DNA of 64,000 nt from Taibaiella sp. (GCA_019638495.1 JAHBTQ010000004.1:1-64000); one strand, 5' to 3'. Counted from the stretch's first letter, positions 17,287-26,401 are shown. Notes: a model not told the origin generated them from the letters alone. A program made the numbers and translations.

Positions 17287-17901
17287 CTATTTCTCTTTCT
17301 GTTGCAATACACTACGCACTTCATTCGCAAGGCGTTTTGCCCATATTGCATACTCTTTGCCAGACGGGTGCAAGGCATCCGCTACCAGGTATTCGTCCTT
17401 TTGCTCGTTTTCACGTGTGCTATCCGTAATGTCTATATGGTGGCACCCTTTGGCCAGCGCTATCTCCCGGCATGCTGCATTGTATTCGTCAATACCCAGC
17501 GCCACCGCTGCACGATCCCTATCCTCGGCAAAAGGCGTTACACCCCAGTCAGGTATGGAAAGCACAAATACATGTGCGGAAGAATCGCCTGCGAAAGTGA
17601 TCGCCTGCCTCAGGAGGTCTGTGAATTCCTCTCTGTAATTATCAATACTTCGTCCACGGTACTGATTGTTTACGCCTATCAAAAGCGTGACAAAGGAAAA
17701 GGTCTCATGCAGATTTCTTTCACGAATTGCAGCCGCCAGCTCATCTGTGGTCCACCCCGTAGTAGCAATAATTACAGGATCGGCAACCTGCAAACCCATG
17801 TTTCGCAGTAGAGCCACCGTCTGGTTCGGAAAGCAGTCTGCCGGAGGCACCTGCTCACCAATGGTGTAAGAGTCGCCCAGCGCGAGGTATGTATATGTCA
17901 T
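17287..17901 (-). CDS. SGNH/GDSL-type esterase
   Basis: The 204-residue protein has the SGNH hydrolase blocks: block I LALGDSYTIG with catalytic Ser11, a Gly in the IATTGWTTD segment, block III LIGVNNQYRG with Asn78/Asn79, and block V DALHPSG with the Asp175-x-x-His178 pair. No signal peptide is seen, so it is probably cytoplasmic. The family cleaves esters from lipids or sugars; the substrate here is unknown. It sits between miaE (6-base gap) and the GNAT-like gene (23-base gap) in a probable three-gene operon. Size and motif spacing fit small single-domain arylesterase-like members. Confidence 0.88.
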   Translation of the reverse strand: MTYTYLALGDSYTIGEQVPPADCFPNQTVALLRNMGLQVADPVIIATTGWTTDELAAAIRERNLHETFSFVTLLIGVNNQYRGRSIDNYREEFTDLLRQAITFAGDSSAHVFVLSIPDWGVTPFAEDRDRAAVALGIDEYNAACREIALAKGCHHIDITDSTRENEQKDEYLVADALHPSGKEYAIWAKRLANEVRSVLQQKEK

Positions 17902-17924
17902 CTCAGATTCTTTGCTTAGAAATT

Positions 17925-19076
17925 TTAGAGTTTCCTGTGTGGCTTAAATTCTCTGGTTCTGTCAAAAAGATACCGGTAGGTCTTCAGGTTTCGGCTACGG
18001 GTAGTGCCCAGGCCTTCTGCAATATTTATCATTTTGGGATTGAAATCTCCTATCCACTGCATCTCATAATCTTCATACATACCCATCGGCTGAATCACCC
18101 TTGCGCCGGAAGTGATCATGAATCCGTCGATGCCCTTGCCCTGAAATTCAGGAATCACGCCAAAAATAATCCCTACAAATCGACGGCATTTTCCGAACTT
18201 CTGCATAAGCAGGAAGCGCACCTTCTGCAGAATGCCAAATCTTCCGTTAAAGTGTTTGAAATACTGATTCAGATCAGGAAGGTTCACCCACATCGCTATT
18301 GGCTGTTCCTTATGATATACAAACCAGATAATGTTTTCGTCCATTACAGGTTTCATCGTCTTAAACAATTTCATTACAGCCTTTTCCTCAAGTTCCTTAC
18401 CACCGCCATGGCCCGCCCAGGCCTTGTTGTAGATGTATGCGAAGTCCCTGGCGTATTTTTCCAGTTTACTCTTTTCTATCTTGCGGGCGCTGTAGTCGGG
18501 GTTGTTGGCATATATCTCATAACGCTCTACAAATTTGTCTGCTAGCTTATCCTTTACGCTGAGTGCAAAACAAATCTGGTTGTAGTATGTCTGAAACCCA
18601 TATTGCTCAAACAATTGCTGGTAGTAAGGTGGATTATAGGTCATGCCGTATAAAGGCGGATAAAACCCATCTGTAAGCAGTCCCCACCACTTATCCCGTT
18701 CTCCGAAATTGATAGGACCATCCATGGCTTCCATACCGCGCTCCCTAAGCCACTCCCGGCAATGGTCAAACATGAATGCTGCATGTTCATAGCTATTATC
18801 ACACTCAAAAAATCCTAAACCGCCTGTAGGTTGCTCCATTTTGTATTGCCTGTTCACAAAAGCGGCAATTCTACCAATTACTTTATCGGAATCATCTTTT
18901 AGCAACCAGCGGGTGCACTCGCCGCGCTTGAAGAACTTGTTTTTCGCAGGATCAAAGACGTCTTCAATGTCCTTATCCAACGGCCGTATCCAATTCGGAT
19001 CTTGCCTGTAAATCCCGACCGCCATCTCCAGGAAAGCTCTCTTATCAGCTTCGGTTTTCACCTCATGCATCCTCAT
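17925..19076 (-). CDS. GNAT-like protein of the YghO type
   Basis: The 383-residue product has an N-terminal acyltransferase-like part (KVIGRIAAFVNRQY, GGLGFFECDN, GPINFGERDKWWGLL) and a second GNAT-like half with PIAMWVNLPDLNQYF and IFGVIPEFQGKGIDGFMI, where the QGKGI segment matches the acetyl-CoA pyrophosphate loop. The arrangement is like the YghO/hypothetical N-acyltransferase family of Bacteroidota. The substrate is unknown. I chose the ATG at 19076 (MRMHEVK) because the residues before it are not family-like; the frame reaches 19133 and an ATG at 19070 is also possible. It is the first gene of a likely operon with the SGNH hydrolase and miaE. Confidence 0.75.
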   Translation of the reverse strand: MRMHEVKTEADKRAFLEMAVGIYRQDPNWIRPLDKDIEDVFDPAKNKFFKRGECTRWLLKDDSDKVIGRIAAFVNRQYKMEQPTGGLGFFECDNSYEHAAFMFDHCREWLRERGMEAMDGPINFGERDKWWGLLTDGFYPPLYGMTYNPPYYQQLFEQYGFQTYYNQICFALSVKDKLADKFVERYEIYANNPDYSARKIEKSKLEKYARDFAYIYNKAWAGHGGGKELEEKAVMKLFKTMKPVMDENIIWFVYHKEQPIAMWVNLPDLNQYFKHFNGRFGILQKVRFLLMQKFGKCRRFVGIIFGVIPEFQGKGIDGFMITSGARVIQPMGMYEDYEMQWIGDFNPKMINIAEGLGTTRSRNLKTYRYLFDRTREFKPHRKL

Positions 19077-19133
19077 GTCTAATACGTCTTTTTTTTGCAC
19101 CGCTAAGGTAATGCTAAGGTTGTAAAACCGCAT

Positions 19134-19451
19134 TTTTTACCCCAACATATCGGGTATTCACAACACGGTAGAATAATTATTTCATTATTTCAACAAAATG
19201 AAAATGCGTATAATTTGTTCAGTCAACATATTAGCAGGTAGAGTTTTTTAATATCTCGAAACACTGTCGGGGAGCGGAATTCAGCCTATTGTTGGTAACA
19301 AAAATTGTTTAGACATTTGCTCTCATCATCACCACACCGCAGTACTAAGAAAACAATATTAAAGCGGACTTCTTATTGTTATTGTCTATATAGAGCACAA
19401 ACAGGTTATAGTCGTAACATTTATTTGCCGCCTACTTTTTAAAAACACAAA
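19134..19451. other. AT-rich intergenic region between divergent genes
   Basis: No gene is seen. It should hold promoters for the minus-strand operon and the plus-strand reductase gene. A near-consensus -7 element, TTTATTTG, occurs at about 19420-19427 on the plus strand. Confidence 0.45.
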
Positions 19452-19463
19452 GTGAGACAGGTT

Positions 19464-20096
19464 ATGAGTTTTAAGAAATTAGTGTCAATGACGATCGCGG
19501 TGATCGGTGATACACCTACCGGCTACATGTATGCAGAAGGATTTGCACGCGCAGGACACCAGATATTGATGGCTGTCCCGGGGAAAGACAACTTCGATCT
19601 GCCATCATCCATCCACTTTTTTGACAACGTTGAGACTTGCTCTATTCCTGATGCAGCAAGCCGTGCAGATCTTGTCGTTTTGGCTACCACACCAAAACAA
19701 GTGCGCGAGGCCGCATACTGGCTCGAAGACGTAAGAAGGAAGGTAATACTCGATGCAACAGCAAACGAGCATGTGCCCGACAATGATCTGGTAAAAACAG
19801 CTTGTGCCATCAAGGCTATCACAGGCTCTCCACATGTGATCAAGGCGTTTAATACCGCGGGCTACGAACAGATATTGAAACCGCTATTTAATGGTACGCA
19901 TGTGGATATGATCTTACTGAGCGACAGCTTGAAAGCAAAAGAGATTGCCAAGATCATGGCAATAGAGCTGGGCATGTCTGCTTTTTATGATTTTGGAGGT
20001 AGTGAGAACATTCCGCTGTTCAACGAGATGACTCGTTGCTGGCGCAATCTGAAACTGGCAAGCCCAGCAATAACACAGCTTACAAAACACTTATAG
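19464..20096 (+). CDS. NADP-binding oxidoreductase, F420-dependent reductase-like
   Basis: The protein starts, after a short leader, with a Rossmann strand and turn (MTIAVIGDTPTGYMYAEGF) followed by ADLVVLATTPKQVREAAYWL and KVILDATANEH, the pattern of the coenzyme F420-dependent NADP oxidoreductase/NADPH-dependent reductase family (YadNAD-type). The first glycine-rich loop is GDTPTGYMY rather than a strict GxGxxG. HVIKAFNTAGYEQIL is also typical. Bacteroidota lack F420, so the real partner is likely NADP(H) with an unknown substrate. ATG 19464 is used; 19488 would start directly at the Rossmann fold, and a GTG at 19452 is possible. The C-terminus ends next to the convergent Omp28-like gene, one base away. 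Confidence 0.75.
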   Translation: MSFKKLVSMTIAVIGDTPTGYMYAEGFARAGHQILMAVPGKDNFDLPSSIHFFDNVETCSIPDAASRADLVVLATTPKQVREAAYWLEDVRRKVILDATANEHVPDNDLVKTACAIKAITGSPHVIKAFNTAGYEQILKPLFNGTHVDMILLSDSLKAKEIAKIMAIELGMSAFYDFGGSENIPLFNEMTRCWRNLKLASPAITQLTKHL

Positions 20097-20097
20097 A

Positions 20098-20994
20098 CTA
20101 CTTCATTTTCGCCTGGCGAGAATGAAGTATGATACCCTTATCGGTAGTGCCTTCCGTTTTTATCAGGTAGGCTACTATACGGCAATGGTCTGGATTGAAA
20201 TTATCCGGTACCTTGTAAGTATAGTTCCGGATGATAACTCTTCCTGGTCCCTTTGATGGCAAAGATGGCAATACTGCATCGCCGCTTATTGACCCTGTTA
20301 CGATATCACGGAACACGTTAGTAAATACGTAGTTCGGATTCTCCTCAGGATATACGGGGTGTGTGCTAGGATATTCCTGCTTGTCTATAATGCTATCTTC
20401 CAGAACAGATATACATAGGTTATGTGCAAAGCTCACGGTACCCGTATAGGCAAGTGTGATCTTAACTGAATCAATACGATCAGTAGCGTTGTAACGACTT
20501 TCGATCTTAATATTCACCGGAGTAGGCACCGCAAGCCGTGTAGTGATCGCATTTACCCACTCTGCCTGCGCTAGTTTAATACCACTACCGCTAGGAGAAA
20601 AGCGTTCAACACCGGCAGCAGGTATGGAATTCACGCCACCATACACCGTATTAGCTATCTCCTTTGCCTCAGGCTGCCTTAGATCATACTTTGCACCTGT
20701 CGGCGGCTTTGTTTGGCCTATTCCTTCGTAGTATAGCCCTATTACATTTACCCTATTATCGTGCTCTTCGCGTATCTTCTCCAGATTTTCATGCGCCGCC
20801 GGGCAATTGGTACAACTCTGCCCTGTAAACTCTTCTACCAGCACCTCATGCGGCTCCGCAGCAGGGATATTGCTGGCATCTTCGTAGGTAGTATCTACCA
20901 CTACAGCCCCACCATAGTTTATCGGCGGAGGGGTCTCCTTGCACGACACAAGTATCAGACCTAAAGAGATGACAGGGAACAGTAGCTTCTTCAT
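20098..20994 (-). CDS. Omp28-related lipoprotein with thioredoxin-like CxxC
   Basis: The 298-residue protein has a type II signal peptide with Cys18 (LILVSC) and the Omp28-like motif VLVEEFTGQSCTNCPAAHE at about residues 52-70, a thioredoxin-type CTNC centre in a beta-sandwich family named for Porphyromonas Omp28. PAAGVERF and YTYKVPDNFNPDHCRIVAYL are also in line with the family. It should sit in the outer membrane. A redox or adhesive role is known only loosely for the family. It follows map by about 46 bases in the same direction and could be read with it, although an independent promoter is likely. Confidence 0.85.
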   Translation of the reverse strand: MKKLLFPVISLGLILVSCKETPPPINYGGAVVVDTTYEDASNIPAAEPHEVLVEEFTGQSCTNCPAAHENLEKIREEHDNRVNVIGLYYEGIGQTKPPTGAKYDLRQPEAKEIANTVYGGVNSIPAAGVERFSPSGSGIKLAQAEWVNAITTRLAVPTPVNIKIESRYNATDRIDSVKITLAYTGTVSFAHNLCISVLEDSIIDKQEYPSTHPVYPEENPNYVFTNVFRDIVTGSISGDAVLPSLPSKGPGRVIIRNYTYKVPDNFNPDHCRIVAYLIKTEGTTDKGIILHSRQAKMK

Positions 20995-21040
20995 ACTAGA
21001 GAATTTCGGTAACGAATTTAAGGAAAATTAGCGACACGTC

Positions 21041-21871
21041 TTATTGCATTGTAACGTCAGCCACTGTTGTGTAATAACTTGTATTCAGCTCCGGGTTGGC
21101 CTGCTCTGCAGCCTCTATCGGGTCAAATGACGAAAGTGGTTCTCCACGATTGTTTCTTACCGCTGTTGTATGCTCAAAATGTGCTGAAGCCTTACCATCC
21201 CTTGTTTTTACTGTCCACCCATCATTGGCCGTATAAACGTCCTTGGTGCCCAGGTTTATCATCGGCTCTATGGCCAGCACCATCCCTTCTTTAAGGCGCT
21301 TTCCATCGCCACGCTTACCATAATTGGGCACTTGCGGATCTTCGTGCAGATTCTTCCCTACTCCATGCCCTACCAGGTCGCGGACCACTCCGTATGGGTT
21401 TTCTCTTGCAGTGAAGTTCTCAATAGCAAAGGAGATATCGCCAACCCGATTTCTGTCTCTTGCTTGCGCTATTCCGCGAAACAGAGACTCCTTCGTCACC
21501 TTCAGCAATTGCAGTACTTCGGGTGCCACATTACCTATCGCAAATGTATAAGCCGAGTCACCATGATAGCCGTTCTTATAGAAACCACAATCTACCGATA
21601 CAATGTCACCATCCTTAAGTTCATAAGCGCCGGGAAAACCATGCACCACAACGTCATTAACCGAAATACATAGAGAATAAGGAAATCCGTTATACCCCTT
21701 AAAAGATGGTTTACCACCATTGTCGCGGATAAAAGTTTCTGCCATCTGGTCCAGCGAAAGTGTCGTGATTCCGGGCTTGAGCATTTTCGCTACCTCTGTT
21801 AGTGTAGCGGAAACCATTAGTGCGCTCTTGCGCATTATCTCGATCTCCTCCCTGCTTCTGATATGTATCAT
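21041..21871 (-). CDS. map: Methionine aminopeptidase type I
   Basis: Map removes the initiator Met from nascent proteins in the cytoplasm. The 276-residue product shows all five dinuclear-metal ligands: Asp94 (VSVDCGF), Asp105 (HGDSAY), His169 (VGHGVG), Glu202 (AIEPMI) and Glu233 (HFEHT), plus the catalytic His77 (VVVHGFP). It has a C-terminal extension of about 30 residues after the last ligand region (LSSFDPIEAAEQANPEL), longer than the usual 250-residue form. In many Bacteroidota map follows secY in the spc operon, as here, but a stem-loop with T-run separates them, so map may depend on read-through or on a separate promoter. Confidence 0.96.
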   Translation of the reverse strand: MIHIRSREEIEIMRKSALMVSATLTEVAKMLKPGITTLSLDQMAETFIRDNGGKPSFKGYNGFPYSLCISVNDVVVHGFPGAYELKDGDIVSVDCGFYKNGYHGDSAYTFAIGNVAPEVLQLLKVTKESLFRGIAQARDRNRVGDISFAIENFTARENPYGVVRDLVGHGVGKNLHEDPQVPNYGKRGDGKRLKEGMVLAIEPMINLGTKDVYTANDGWTVKTRDGKASAHFEHTTAVRNNRGEPLSSFDPIEAAEQANPELNTSYYTTVADVTMQ

Positions 21872-21876
21872 AGTCT

Positions 21877-21908
21877 AAAAAAAGAAAGGCCTGTCTTTGG
21901 GACAGGCC
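21877..21908 (-). terminator. Intrinsic terminator or attenuator between secY and map
   Basis: On the minus strand GGCCTGTC and GACAGGCC (21901-21908 and 21888-21895) form an 8-bp stem with a CCAAA loop, followed by TTTCTTTTTTT. It ends just before the map start codon at 21871, so it may end the long ribosomal transcript or tune map expression. Confidence 0.75.
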
Positions 21909-21939
21909 ATTAAACAAATATTTTCTATCGTTTGCCTGC

Positions 21940-23316
21940 TTATGCTGACACACTCCTCGTCGCAGTACCTGCACCAGCGCCAGCCACCGTACGACCAGTG
22001 ATGCGACCAGTCTTCATCAGGCCATCATAGTGGTTCATCAGCAGATAGCTTTCCACCTGTTGCAGCGTATCAAGGATAACACCAACACCAATCAGCATAG
22101 ATGTACCACCAAAGAACGATGCGAAGCCACTAGTCACGCCCAGCAACGATGCAATACCAGGAAGAATACCTGCAATTGCAAGGAAAAAGGCACCTGGCAG
22201 CGTGATACGATCCATGATCGTCGCAATATAGTTAGCAGTATCCTCTCCTGGCTTCACACCCGGTATGAAGCTATTATTGCGTTTCAGGTTATCGGCCATT
22301 TCCGTAGGGTTGAATATCAACGCTGTGTAGAAATAAGTGAATGCGATAACCAGAATAGCATAGATCAAATTGTACCACAGAGACTGGTTGTTTGAAAGTG
22401 CCCGTACAAATCCTGCTGCAGTTTCGTTTGTGCTAAAACCGGTGAAGATCGTGGGAATGAACATCATTGCTTGCGCAAAGATGATTGGCATTACACCGGC
22501 AGAGTTTACTTTCAGCGGAATGAAGTCACGTGAACCGCTAACTTCCTTAGCAGCGTTTGTGCTACCAATGATACGACGAGCGTAGTTCAGAGGTATCTTA
22601 CGAACACCCTGAGTCAACAGGATAAGACCGATGATAACTGCTATGAACACTGCAAGTTCTATCAGGAATATGAGCAGGCCACCACCGCCACCGATGTTCT
22701 TCTGGCTGAATTCCTGCACAATTGAATGCGGGAAACGAGCGAGGATACCAACCATAATGATGAGCGAAGTACCATTGCCAATACCGCGGTCTGTGATCTT
22801 CTCACCCATCCACATTACAAACAGGGTACCTGCGGTAAGAACTACTACCGTAGACAACCAGAACATGAATACGCTAAAATCAGGAGCAAGAGCTGCCGCG
22901 TACTGCGGTGAACGCAGATAAGCAACGTATGCACTTGCCTGGAACGCAGTTACAATCACTGTCAGGTAACGAGTATAAGAGTTGATCTTACGACGACCGC
23001 TATCTTCTTTCTGCATTTTAGCAATCTGCGGTATCACGATACCAGCAAGCTGCATAAAGATCGACGCCGAGATGTAAGGCATTACACCAAGCGCAAAAAT
23101 TGACGCACGGCTAAACGCACCACCAGCGAACATATTCAGAATACCGAGAAGACCACCGGGTCCTTGGTTATCAGACAGTTTTGAAGGGTTAATACCCGGA
23201 AGCGCTATATAACACCCTACACGATAAACCAACACAAGCACAATCGTGTACACGATGCGCTTGCGAAGCTCGTCTATGCTCCAGATATTCTTAAGCTTAT
23301 CAATAAATTTCTTCAC
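21940..23316 (-). CDS. secY: Protein translocase subunit SecY
   Basis: SecY is the channel of the Sec translocon in the inner membrane. The 458-residue protein has ten predicted membrane segments and family motifs such as FIDKLKNIWSIDELRKRI at the start, a plug-region IALPG, the IGNGTSLIIMVGILARFP block, ALSNNQSLWYNLIYAILVIAFTYFYTA (split here only for description) and GFIPG-like segments near the C-terminus. The GTG at 23316 is chosen as start because Bacteroidota SecY proteins begin with KKFI directly after the initiator; the frame is open 21 codons further upstream with unrelated residues. It follows rplO after about 80 bases in the spc operon. Confidence 0.95.
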   Translation of the reverse strand: MKKFIDKLKNIWSIDELRKRIVYTIVLVLVYRVGCYIALPGINPSKLSDNQGPGGLLGILNMFAGGAFSRASIFALGVMPYISASIFMQLAGIVIPQIAKMQKEDSGRRKINSYTRYLTVIVTAFQASAYVAYLRSPQYAAALAPDFSVFMFWLSTVVVLTAGTLFVMWMGEKITDRGIGNGTSLIIMVGILARFPHSIVQEFSQKNIGGGGGLLIFLIELAVFIAVIIGLILLTQGVRKIPLNYARRIIGSTNAAKEVSGSRDFIPLKVNSAGVMPIIFAQAMMFIPTIFTGFSTNETAAGFVRALSNNQSLWYNLIYAILVIAFTYFYTALIFNPTEMADNLKRNNSFIPGVKPGEDTANYIATIMDRITLPGAFFLAIAGILPGIASLLGVTSGFASFFGGTSMLIGVGVILDTLQQVESYLLMNHYDGLMKTGRITGRTVAGAGAGTATRSVSA

Positions 23317-23396
23317 AGTAACTTGTTGTTGATCAAAATAATGAAATGCGAATAAACGATAAAAGACGCATTTCACCAAAAATGCGCCTTGTTATC

Positions 23397-23843
23397 TTAC
23401 AGAATTTCTATTGAGCCGCCGGCTGCAGAAATTGCGTCCTTTGCTTTGGCGCTTGCCGCGTTCACCTTGATCGGAACTGTTGTCTTAACCTCTCCGCTTC
23501 CCAGCACTTTAACCAGGTCGTTGCGGTTGATAAGTCCGTTAACATAAAGCGTATCCGGAGTAAATTCAGTGAGGTTATACTTTTCCACCAGGTGATCTAT
23601 CTGGCCCAGGTTGAATACTTTATATTCTACGCGGAATGGATTTTTGAAACCACGCTTAGGCATACGACGCTGAATTGGCATCTGGCCACCTTCGTGTCCC
23701 CTTTTGCTCTGGTAACCAGTATCAGCTTGCTGACCTTTGTTACCCCTTGTAGCTGTGCCACCATGGCCGCTACCTTCACCACGACCTATACGTTTTGGTT
23801 TCTTTACAGAGCCTGCTGCAGGCTTCAGATTGTGCAGTTGCAT
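23397..23843 (-). CDS. rplO: 50S ribosomal protein L15
   Basis: The 148-residue protein begins MQLHNLKPAAGSVKKPKRIG and has the L15 Gly/Arg-rich N-terminal arm (GRGEGSGHGGTATRGNKGQ) and the globular part with FKNPFRVEYKVFNLGQID. L15 is a late-assembling protein that threads its arm into 23S rRNA near the E-site side of the large subunit. It lies between rpmD (58-base gap) and secY, the usual spc-operon order. The C-terminal IEIL end and the SAKAKDAISAAGG segment close the family domain. Confidence 0.97.
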   Translation of the reverse strand: MQLHNLKPAAGSVKKPKRIGRGEGSGHGGTATRGNKGQQADTGYQSKRGHEGGQMPIQRRMPKRGFKNPFRVEYKVFNLGQIDHLVEKYNLTEFTPDTLYVNGLINRNDLVKVLGSGEVKTTVPIKVNAASAKAKDAISAAGGSIEIL

Positions 23844-23901
23844 ATCTTACGATTTTTGGACTTGCGCGGAATGTAAAACCGCTCGCAATTCAGTTAAAAA
23901 A

Positions 23902-24084
23902 TTATTTTACTTCTTCTACTTTCACAAGGTGGTGAACAGCTTTCACCATACCCAGGATCTGGGGTGTAGCTTCAACCTCTACAGAATGCTGCAGCTTGCG
24001 CAGGCCCAGTGCCTGAAGTGTGCGCTTCTGGCGTGCCATGCGGTCAATACCGCTTTTAACTTGTGTGATTTTTATCTTTGACAT
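23902..24084 (-). CDS. rpmD: 50S ribosomal protein L30
   Basis: The 60-residue protein is the short bacterial L30: SKIKITQVKSGIDRMARQKR followed by TLQALGLRKLQHSVEV and MVKAVHHLVKVEEV. It binds 23S rRNA domain II on the large subunit. Its upstream gap to rpsE carries two GC-rich stem-loop elements (24087-24104 and 24151-24172). L30 is absent from some bacteria, so its presence in this operon is informative. Confidence 0.96.
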   Translation of the reverse strand: MSKIKITQVKSGIDRMARQKRTLQALGLRKLQHSVEVEATPQILGMVKAVHHLVKVEEVK

Positions 24085-24086
24085 AA

Positions 24087-24172
24087 CCCATCCCCCAAAG
24101 GGGCAATTTATTTAGTTAAGTAATCTCTGGTCTTCCCAATTAATTGATGTCACCCAAAGAGGGTCGGGGATT
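24087..24172. repeat. Paired GC-rich stem-loop elements in the rpsE-rpmD gap
   Basis: Read on the plus strand, CCCATCCCCCAAAGGGGC lies at 24087-24104, next to the rpmD start, and CACCCAAAGAGGGTCGGGG at 24151-24169, next to the rpsE stop. The same paired layout recurs in three other gaps of this operon. Confidence 0.65.
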
Positions 24173-24686
24173 ACCCGTTAAACACTTTCTTCAGGCTCAC
24201 GTTACGCTGGCGAGCAACCTGTACCGGCTCACGAAGCTGAGCAAGTGCAGAGAATGTAGCCTTAACCACGTTGTGCGGGTTAGCCGAACCAAGTGACTTA
24301 GACAGAACGTCAGTGATACCTGCAGACTCAAGTACAGCACGCATGCTGCCTCCAGCTATCACACCGGTACCATGTGCTGCGGGCTTTATCAGCACCTTTG
24401 CAGCACCCTCCTTTGCAAACTGCTCGTGAGGAATAGTACCACGCATAACCGGAACTTTGATCAGGTTCTTCTTCGCGTCGTCGATACCCTTTGTGATGGC
24501 TTCCTGTACTTCCTTCGCCTTTCCAAGACCGTGTCCTACAACACCGTTACCATTGCCTACTACCACAAGTGCAGAAAAGCTGAAAGCGCGGCCACCCTTC
24601 GTAGTTTTCACCACACGGTTGATAGCAACAACTTTTTCCTGTAGTTCGAGGTCGCCACCTTTTACGCGATTGTATTGTGTCTTCAT
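24171..24686 (-). CDS. rpsE: 30S ribosomal protein S5
   Basis: The 171-residue protein has the double-stranded RNA-binding N-terminal part ([40 protein letters not shown]) and the C-terminal domain with [21 protein letters not shown]5 sits at the mRNA entry and helps set decoding accuracy. Positions around the ram region look normal ([19 protein letters not shown]). It follows rplR after 115 bases that contain AGCTGAT-type repeats. Confidence 0.97.
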   Translation of the reverse strand: MKTQYNRVKGGDLELQEKVVAINRVVKTTKGGRAFSFSALVVVGNGNGVVGHGLGKAKEVQEAITKGIDDAKKNLIKVPVMRGTIPHEQFAKEGAAKVLIKPAAHGTGVIAGGSMRAVLESAGITDVLSKSLGSANPHNVVKATFSALAQLREPVQVARQRNVSLKKVFNG

Positions 24687-24698
24687 ACTATTTTTATT

Positions 24699-24795
24699 AG
24701 CTGATGTGCTGATTAGCTGTCTAGCTAACTACACATAATATCTATGTTTGTTTCTTAAGTACCGATCAGCTAATCATTACATCAGCTAACCAGCT
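24699..24795. repeat. AGCTGATT/AGCTAAT imperfect repeats in the rplR-rpsE gap
   Basis: Copies of AGCTGAT, TTAGCTG, TAGCTAA and CAGCTAAT appear in both orientations across about 97 bases, giving several possible hairpins. No gene is present. Function unknown; such low-complexity spacers occur in other gaps here too. Confidence 0.6.
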
Positions 24796-24801
24796 AGTTA
24801 T

Positions 24802-25161
24802 TTAGAATTTCAATCCACCCTCGCGTGCTCCGTCAGCCAGTGCCTTCACACGGCCATGATACAAGTAACCACCACGATCAAAGATGCAAGTAGTGATACC
24901 AAGAGCAACAGCTTTCTGGCCGAGCGCCTTACCCACGTTAGTTGATTTCTCAACCTTAGTGCCTGCGATAGCAGCGATATCTTTCTGGCGTGAACTAGCT
25001 GATGCGAGTGTAAGACCAGTGGTATCGTCTATAAGCTGTGCGTAGATGTCGCTGTTGCTGCGGAATACAGAAAGCCTTGGCTTCTGTGCAGTACCGCTCA
25101 CCTTAGCGCGAATCCTCCAGCGGAGTTTCTGACGGCGAATTACTTTATTGTCTAGTGCCAT
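24802..25161 (-). CDS. rplR: 50S ribosomal protein L18
   Basis: The 119-residue protein shows the L18 core: [48 protein letters not shown] and [20 protein letters not shown]. It binds 5S rRNA together with L5 in the central protuberance of the large subunit. The basic N-terminal tail is of normal length. It is separated from rplF by about 94 bases. Confidence 0.97.
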   Translation of the reverse strand: MALDNKVIRRQKLRWRIRAKVSGTAQKPRLSVFRSNSDIYAQLIDDTTGLTLASASSRQKDIAAIAGTKVEKSTNVGKALGQKAVALGITTCIFDRGGYLYHGRVKALADGAREGGLKF

Positions 25162-25255
25162 TTTACTTCTATTTTACGGGCTCTCCCTTTGTCAGGAAGG
25201 CTACCGGAGTTTTAAAAATTTATAATAAAAACCTACTGCTTTGGGCTAACGAGGT

Positions 25256-25810
25256 TTATTTACCTGCAGCTTTACCAGCCTTACGACGAACAACCTCATC
25301 CATGTAACGCACACCTTTACCCTTGTACGGTTCAGGCTTACGAAGGCTACGCAGCTTAGCTGCCACCTGGCCCAGAAGTTGTTTATCAGTAGACTCCAGG
25401 CTGATCGTTGGGTTCTTACCTTTTTCAGCTGTAGCCGATGCTTTCACTTCCTTAGGAAGCTCAAATATAATGTTGTGAGAAAAACCAAGAGCAAGATCAA
25501 TCTGCTGGCCGGTCACTGCCGCACGATAACCCACACCCACCAGTTCAAGATCTTTCTTAAAACCTTCAGTTACACCGGTAACCATGTTAGCCACCAGAGA
25601 ACGGTAAAGACCGTGAAGTGCACGATGACGAATCTGATCCGTTGGGCGCTCTATAGTGACAACATCACCATTTACATTCACCTTAATATCGCGATTAAGT
25701 TCTTCGCGCAGTTCGCCCTTAGGGCCTTTTACAACCACCTCATTAGAAGGGCTAACTGTTACAGTTACTCCTTTAGGCAGGTTGATGATCTTCTTTCCTA
25801 TACGAGACAT
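25256..25810 (-). CDS. rplF: 50S ribosomal protein L6
   Basis: The 184-residue protein has the two repeated L6 domains: MSRIGKKIINLPKGVTVTV with GPKGELREELN in the first and the VEFKKDLELVGVGYRA-type region in the second, ending in the KPEPYKGKGVRYMDEVVRRK signature that contacts the sarcin-ricin region near the GTPase centre. The start codon follows the family. Its neighbours are rpsH upstream (96-base gap) and rplR downstream. Confidence 0.97.
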   Translation of the reverse strand: MSRIGKKIINLPKGVTVTVSPSNEVVVKGPKGELREELNRDIKVNVNGDVVTIERPTDQIRHRALHGLYRSLVANMVTGVTEGFKKDLELVGVGYRAAVTGQQIDLALGFSHNIIFELPKEVKASATAEKGKNPTISLESTDKQLLGQVAAKLRSLRKPEPYKGKGVRYMDEVVRRKAGKAAGK

Positions 25811-25906
25811 AAAATGTTTTTGTTTTGTTTATTGTTACTACCGGGAAGCCGTGTTCAGTCACCGTATAGAGAACTTGATATTGTCGTCTTCCTTTGATTC
25901 TTATTC

Positions 25907-26305
25907 TTAGTAAATGTTACACATTACCTCACCGCCTACATTCTGTGTCCTCGCTTCTTTGTCAGTCATAAGACCTTTAGATGTAGACACGATTGCAATA
26001 CCAAGGCCGCTCTGTACCTTACGGATTTCAGCAGGCTTTGCGTACTGGCGAAGACCCGGACGGCTCACGCGCTCAAGAGCTTTGATTGCCGGCTCCTTCG
26101 TTTGCGGATCATACTTCAAAGCTATTTTGATAAGGCCTTGCTTGTTATCGTCCTCAAACTTGTATTTCAGTATATAGCCCTTGTCGTACAGTATTTCAGT
26201 CATGCGCTTCTTAACGTTCGACGCCGGAATCTCTACGATACGGTGGCGTGCCATCTGCGCGTTACGGATACGGGTAAGGAAGTCTGCTATTGGATCTGTT
26301 ACCAT
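25907..26305 (-). CDS. rpsH: 30S ribosomal protein S8
   Basis: The 132-residue protein matches S8: [20 protein letters not shown], a linker with [17 protein letters not shown] sequence, and the C-terminal [20 protein letters not shown] and GGEVMCNIY end. S8 is a primary binder of the 16S central domain. In Escherichia coli it also represses the spc operon by binding its mRNA; whether it does so here cannot be judged from the sequence. Confidence 0.97.
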   Translation of the reverse strand: MVTDPIADFLTRIRNAQMARHRIVEIPASNVKKRMTEILYDKGYILKYKFEDDNKQGLIKIALKYDPQTKEPAIKALERVSRPGLRQYAKPAEIRKVQSGLGIAIVSTSKGLMTDKEARTQNVGGEVMCNIY

Positions 26306-26401
26306 TTTAAGTTTTAGTTTTTTTAAAGAAATTTGTTACGAGTATCATTCGCCATAGCGAATGACTTTGAAACATTACCCTCTTCCCTTTCGGGCCTCGG
26401 A

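Noticed and set aside
17011..17811. 266-codon plus-strand frame across miaE and the SGNH hydrolase
   Set aside because: Antisense to two genes with intact catalytic motifs; Cys- and Arg-rich composition without a domain.
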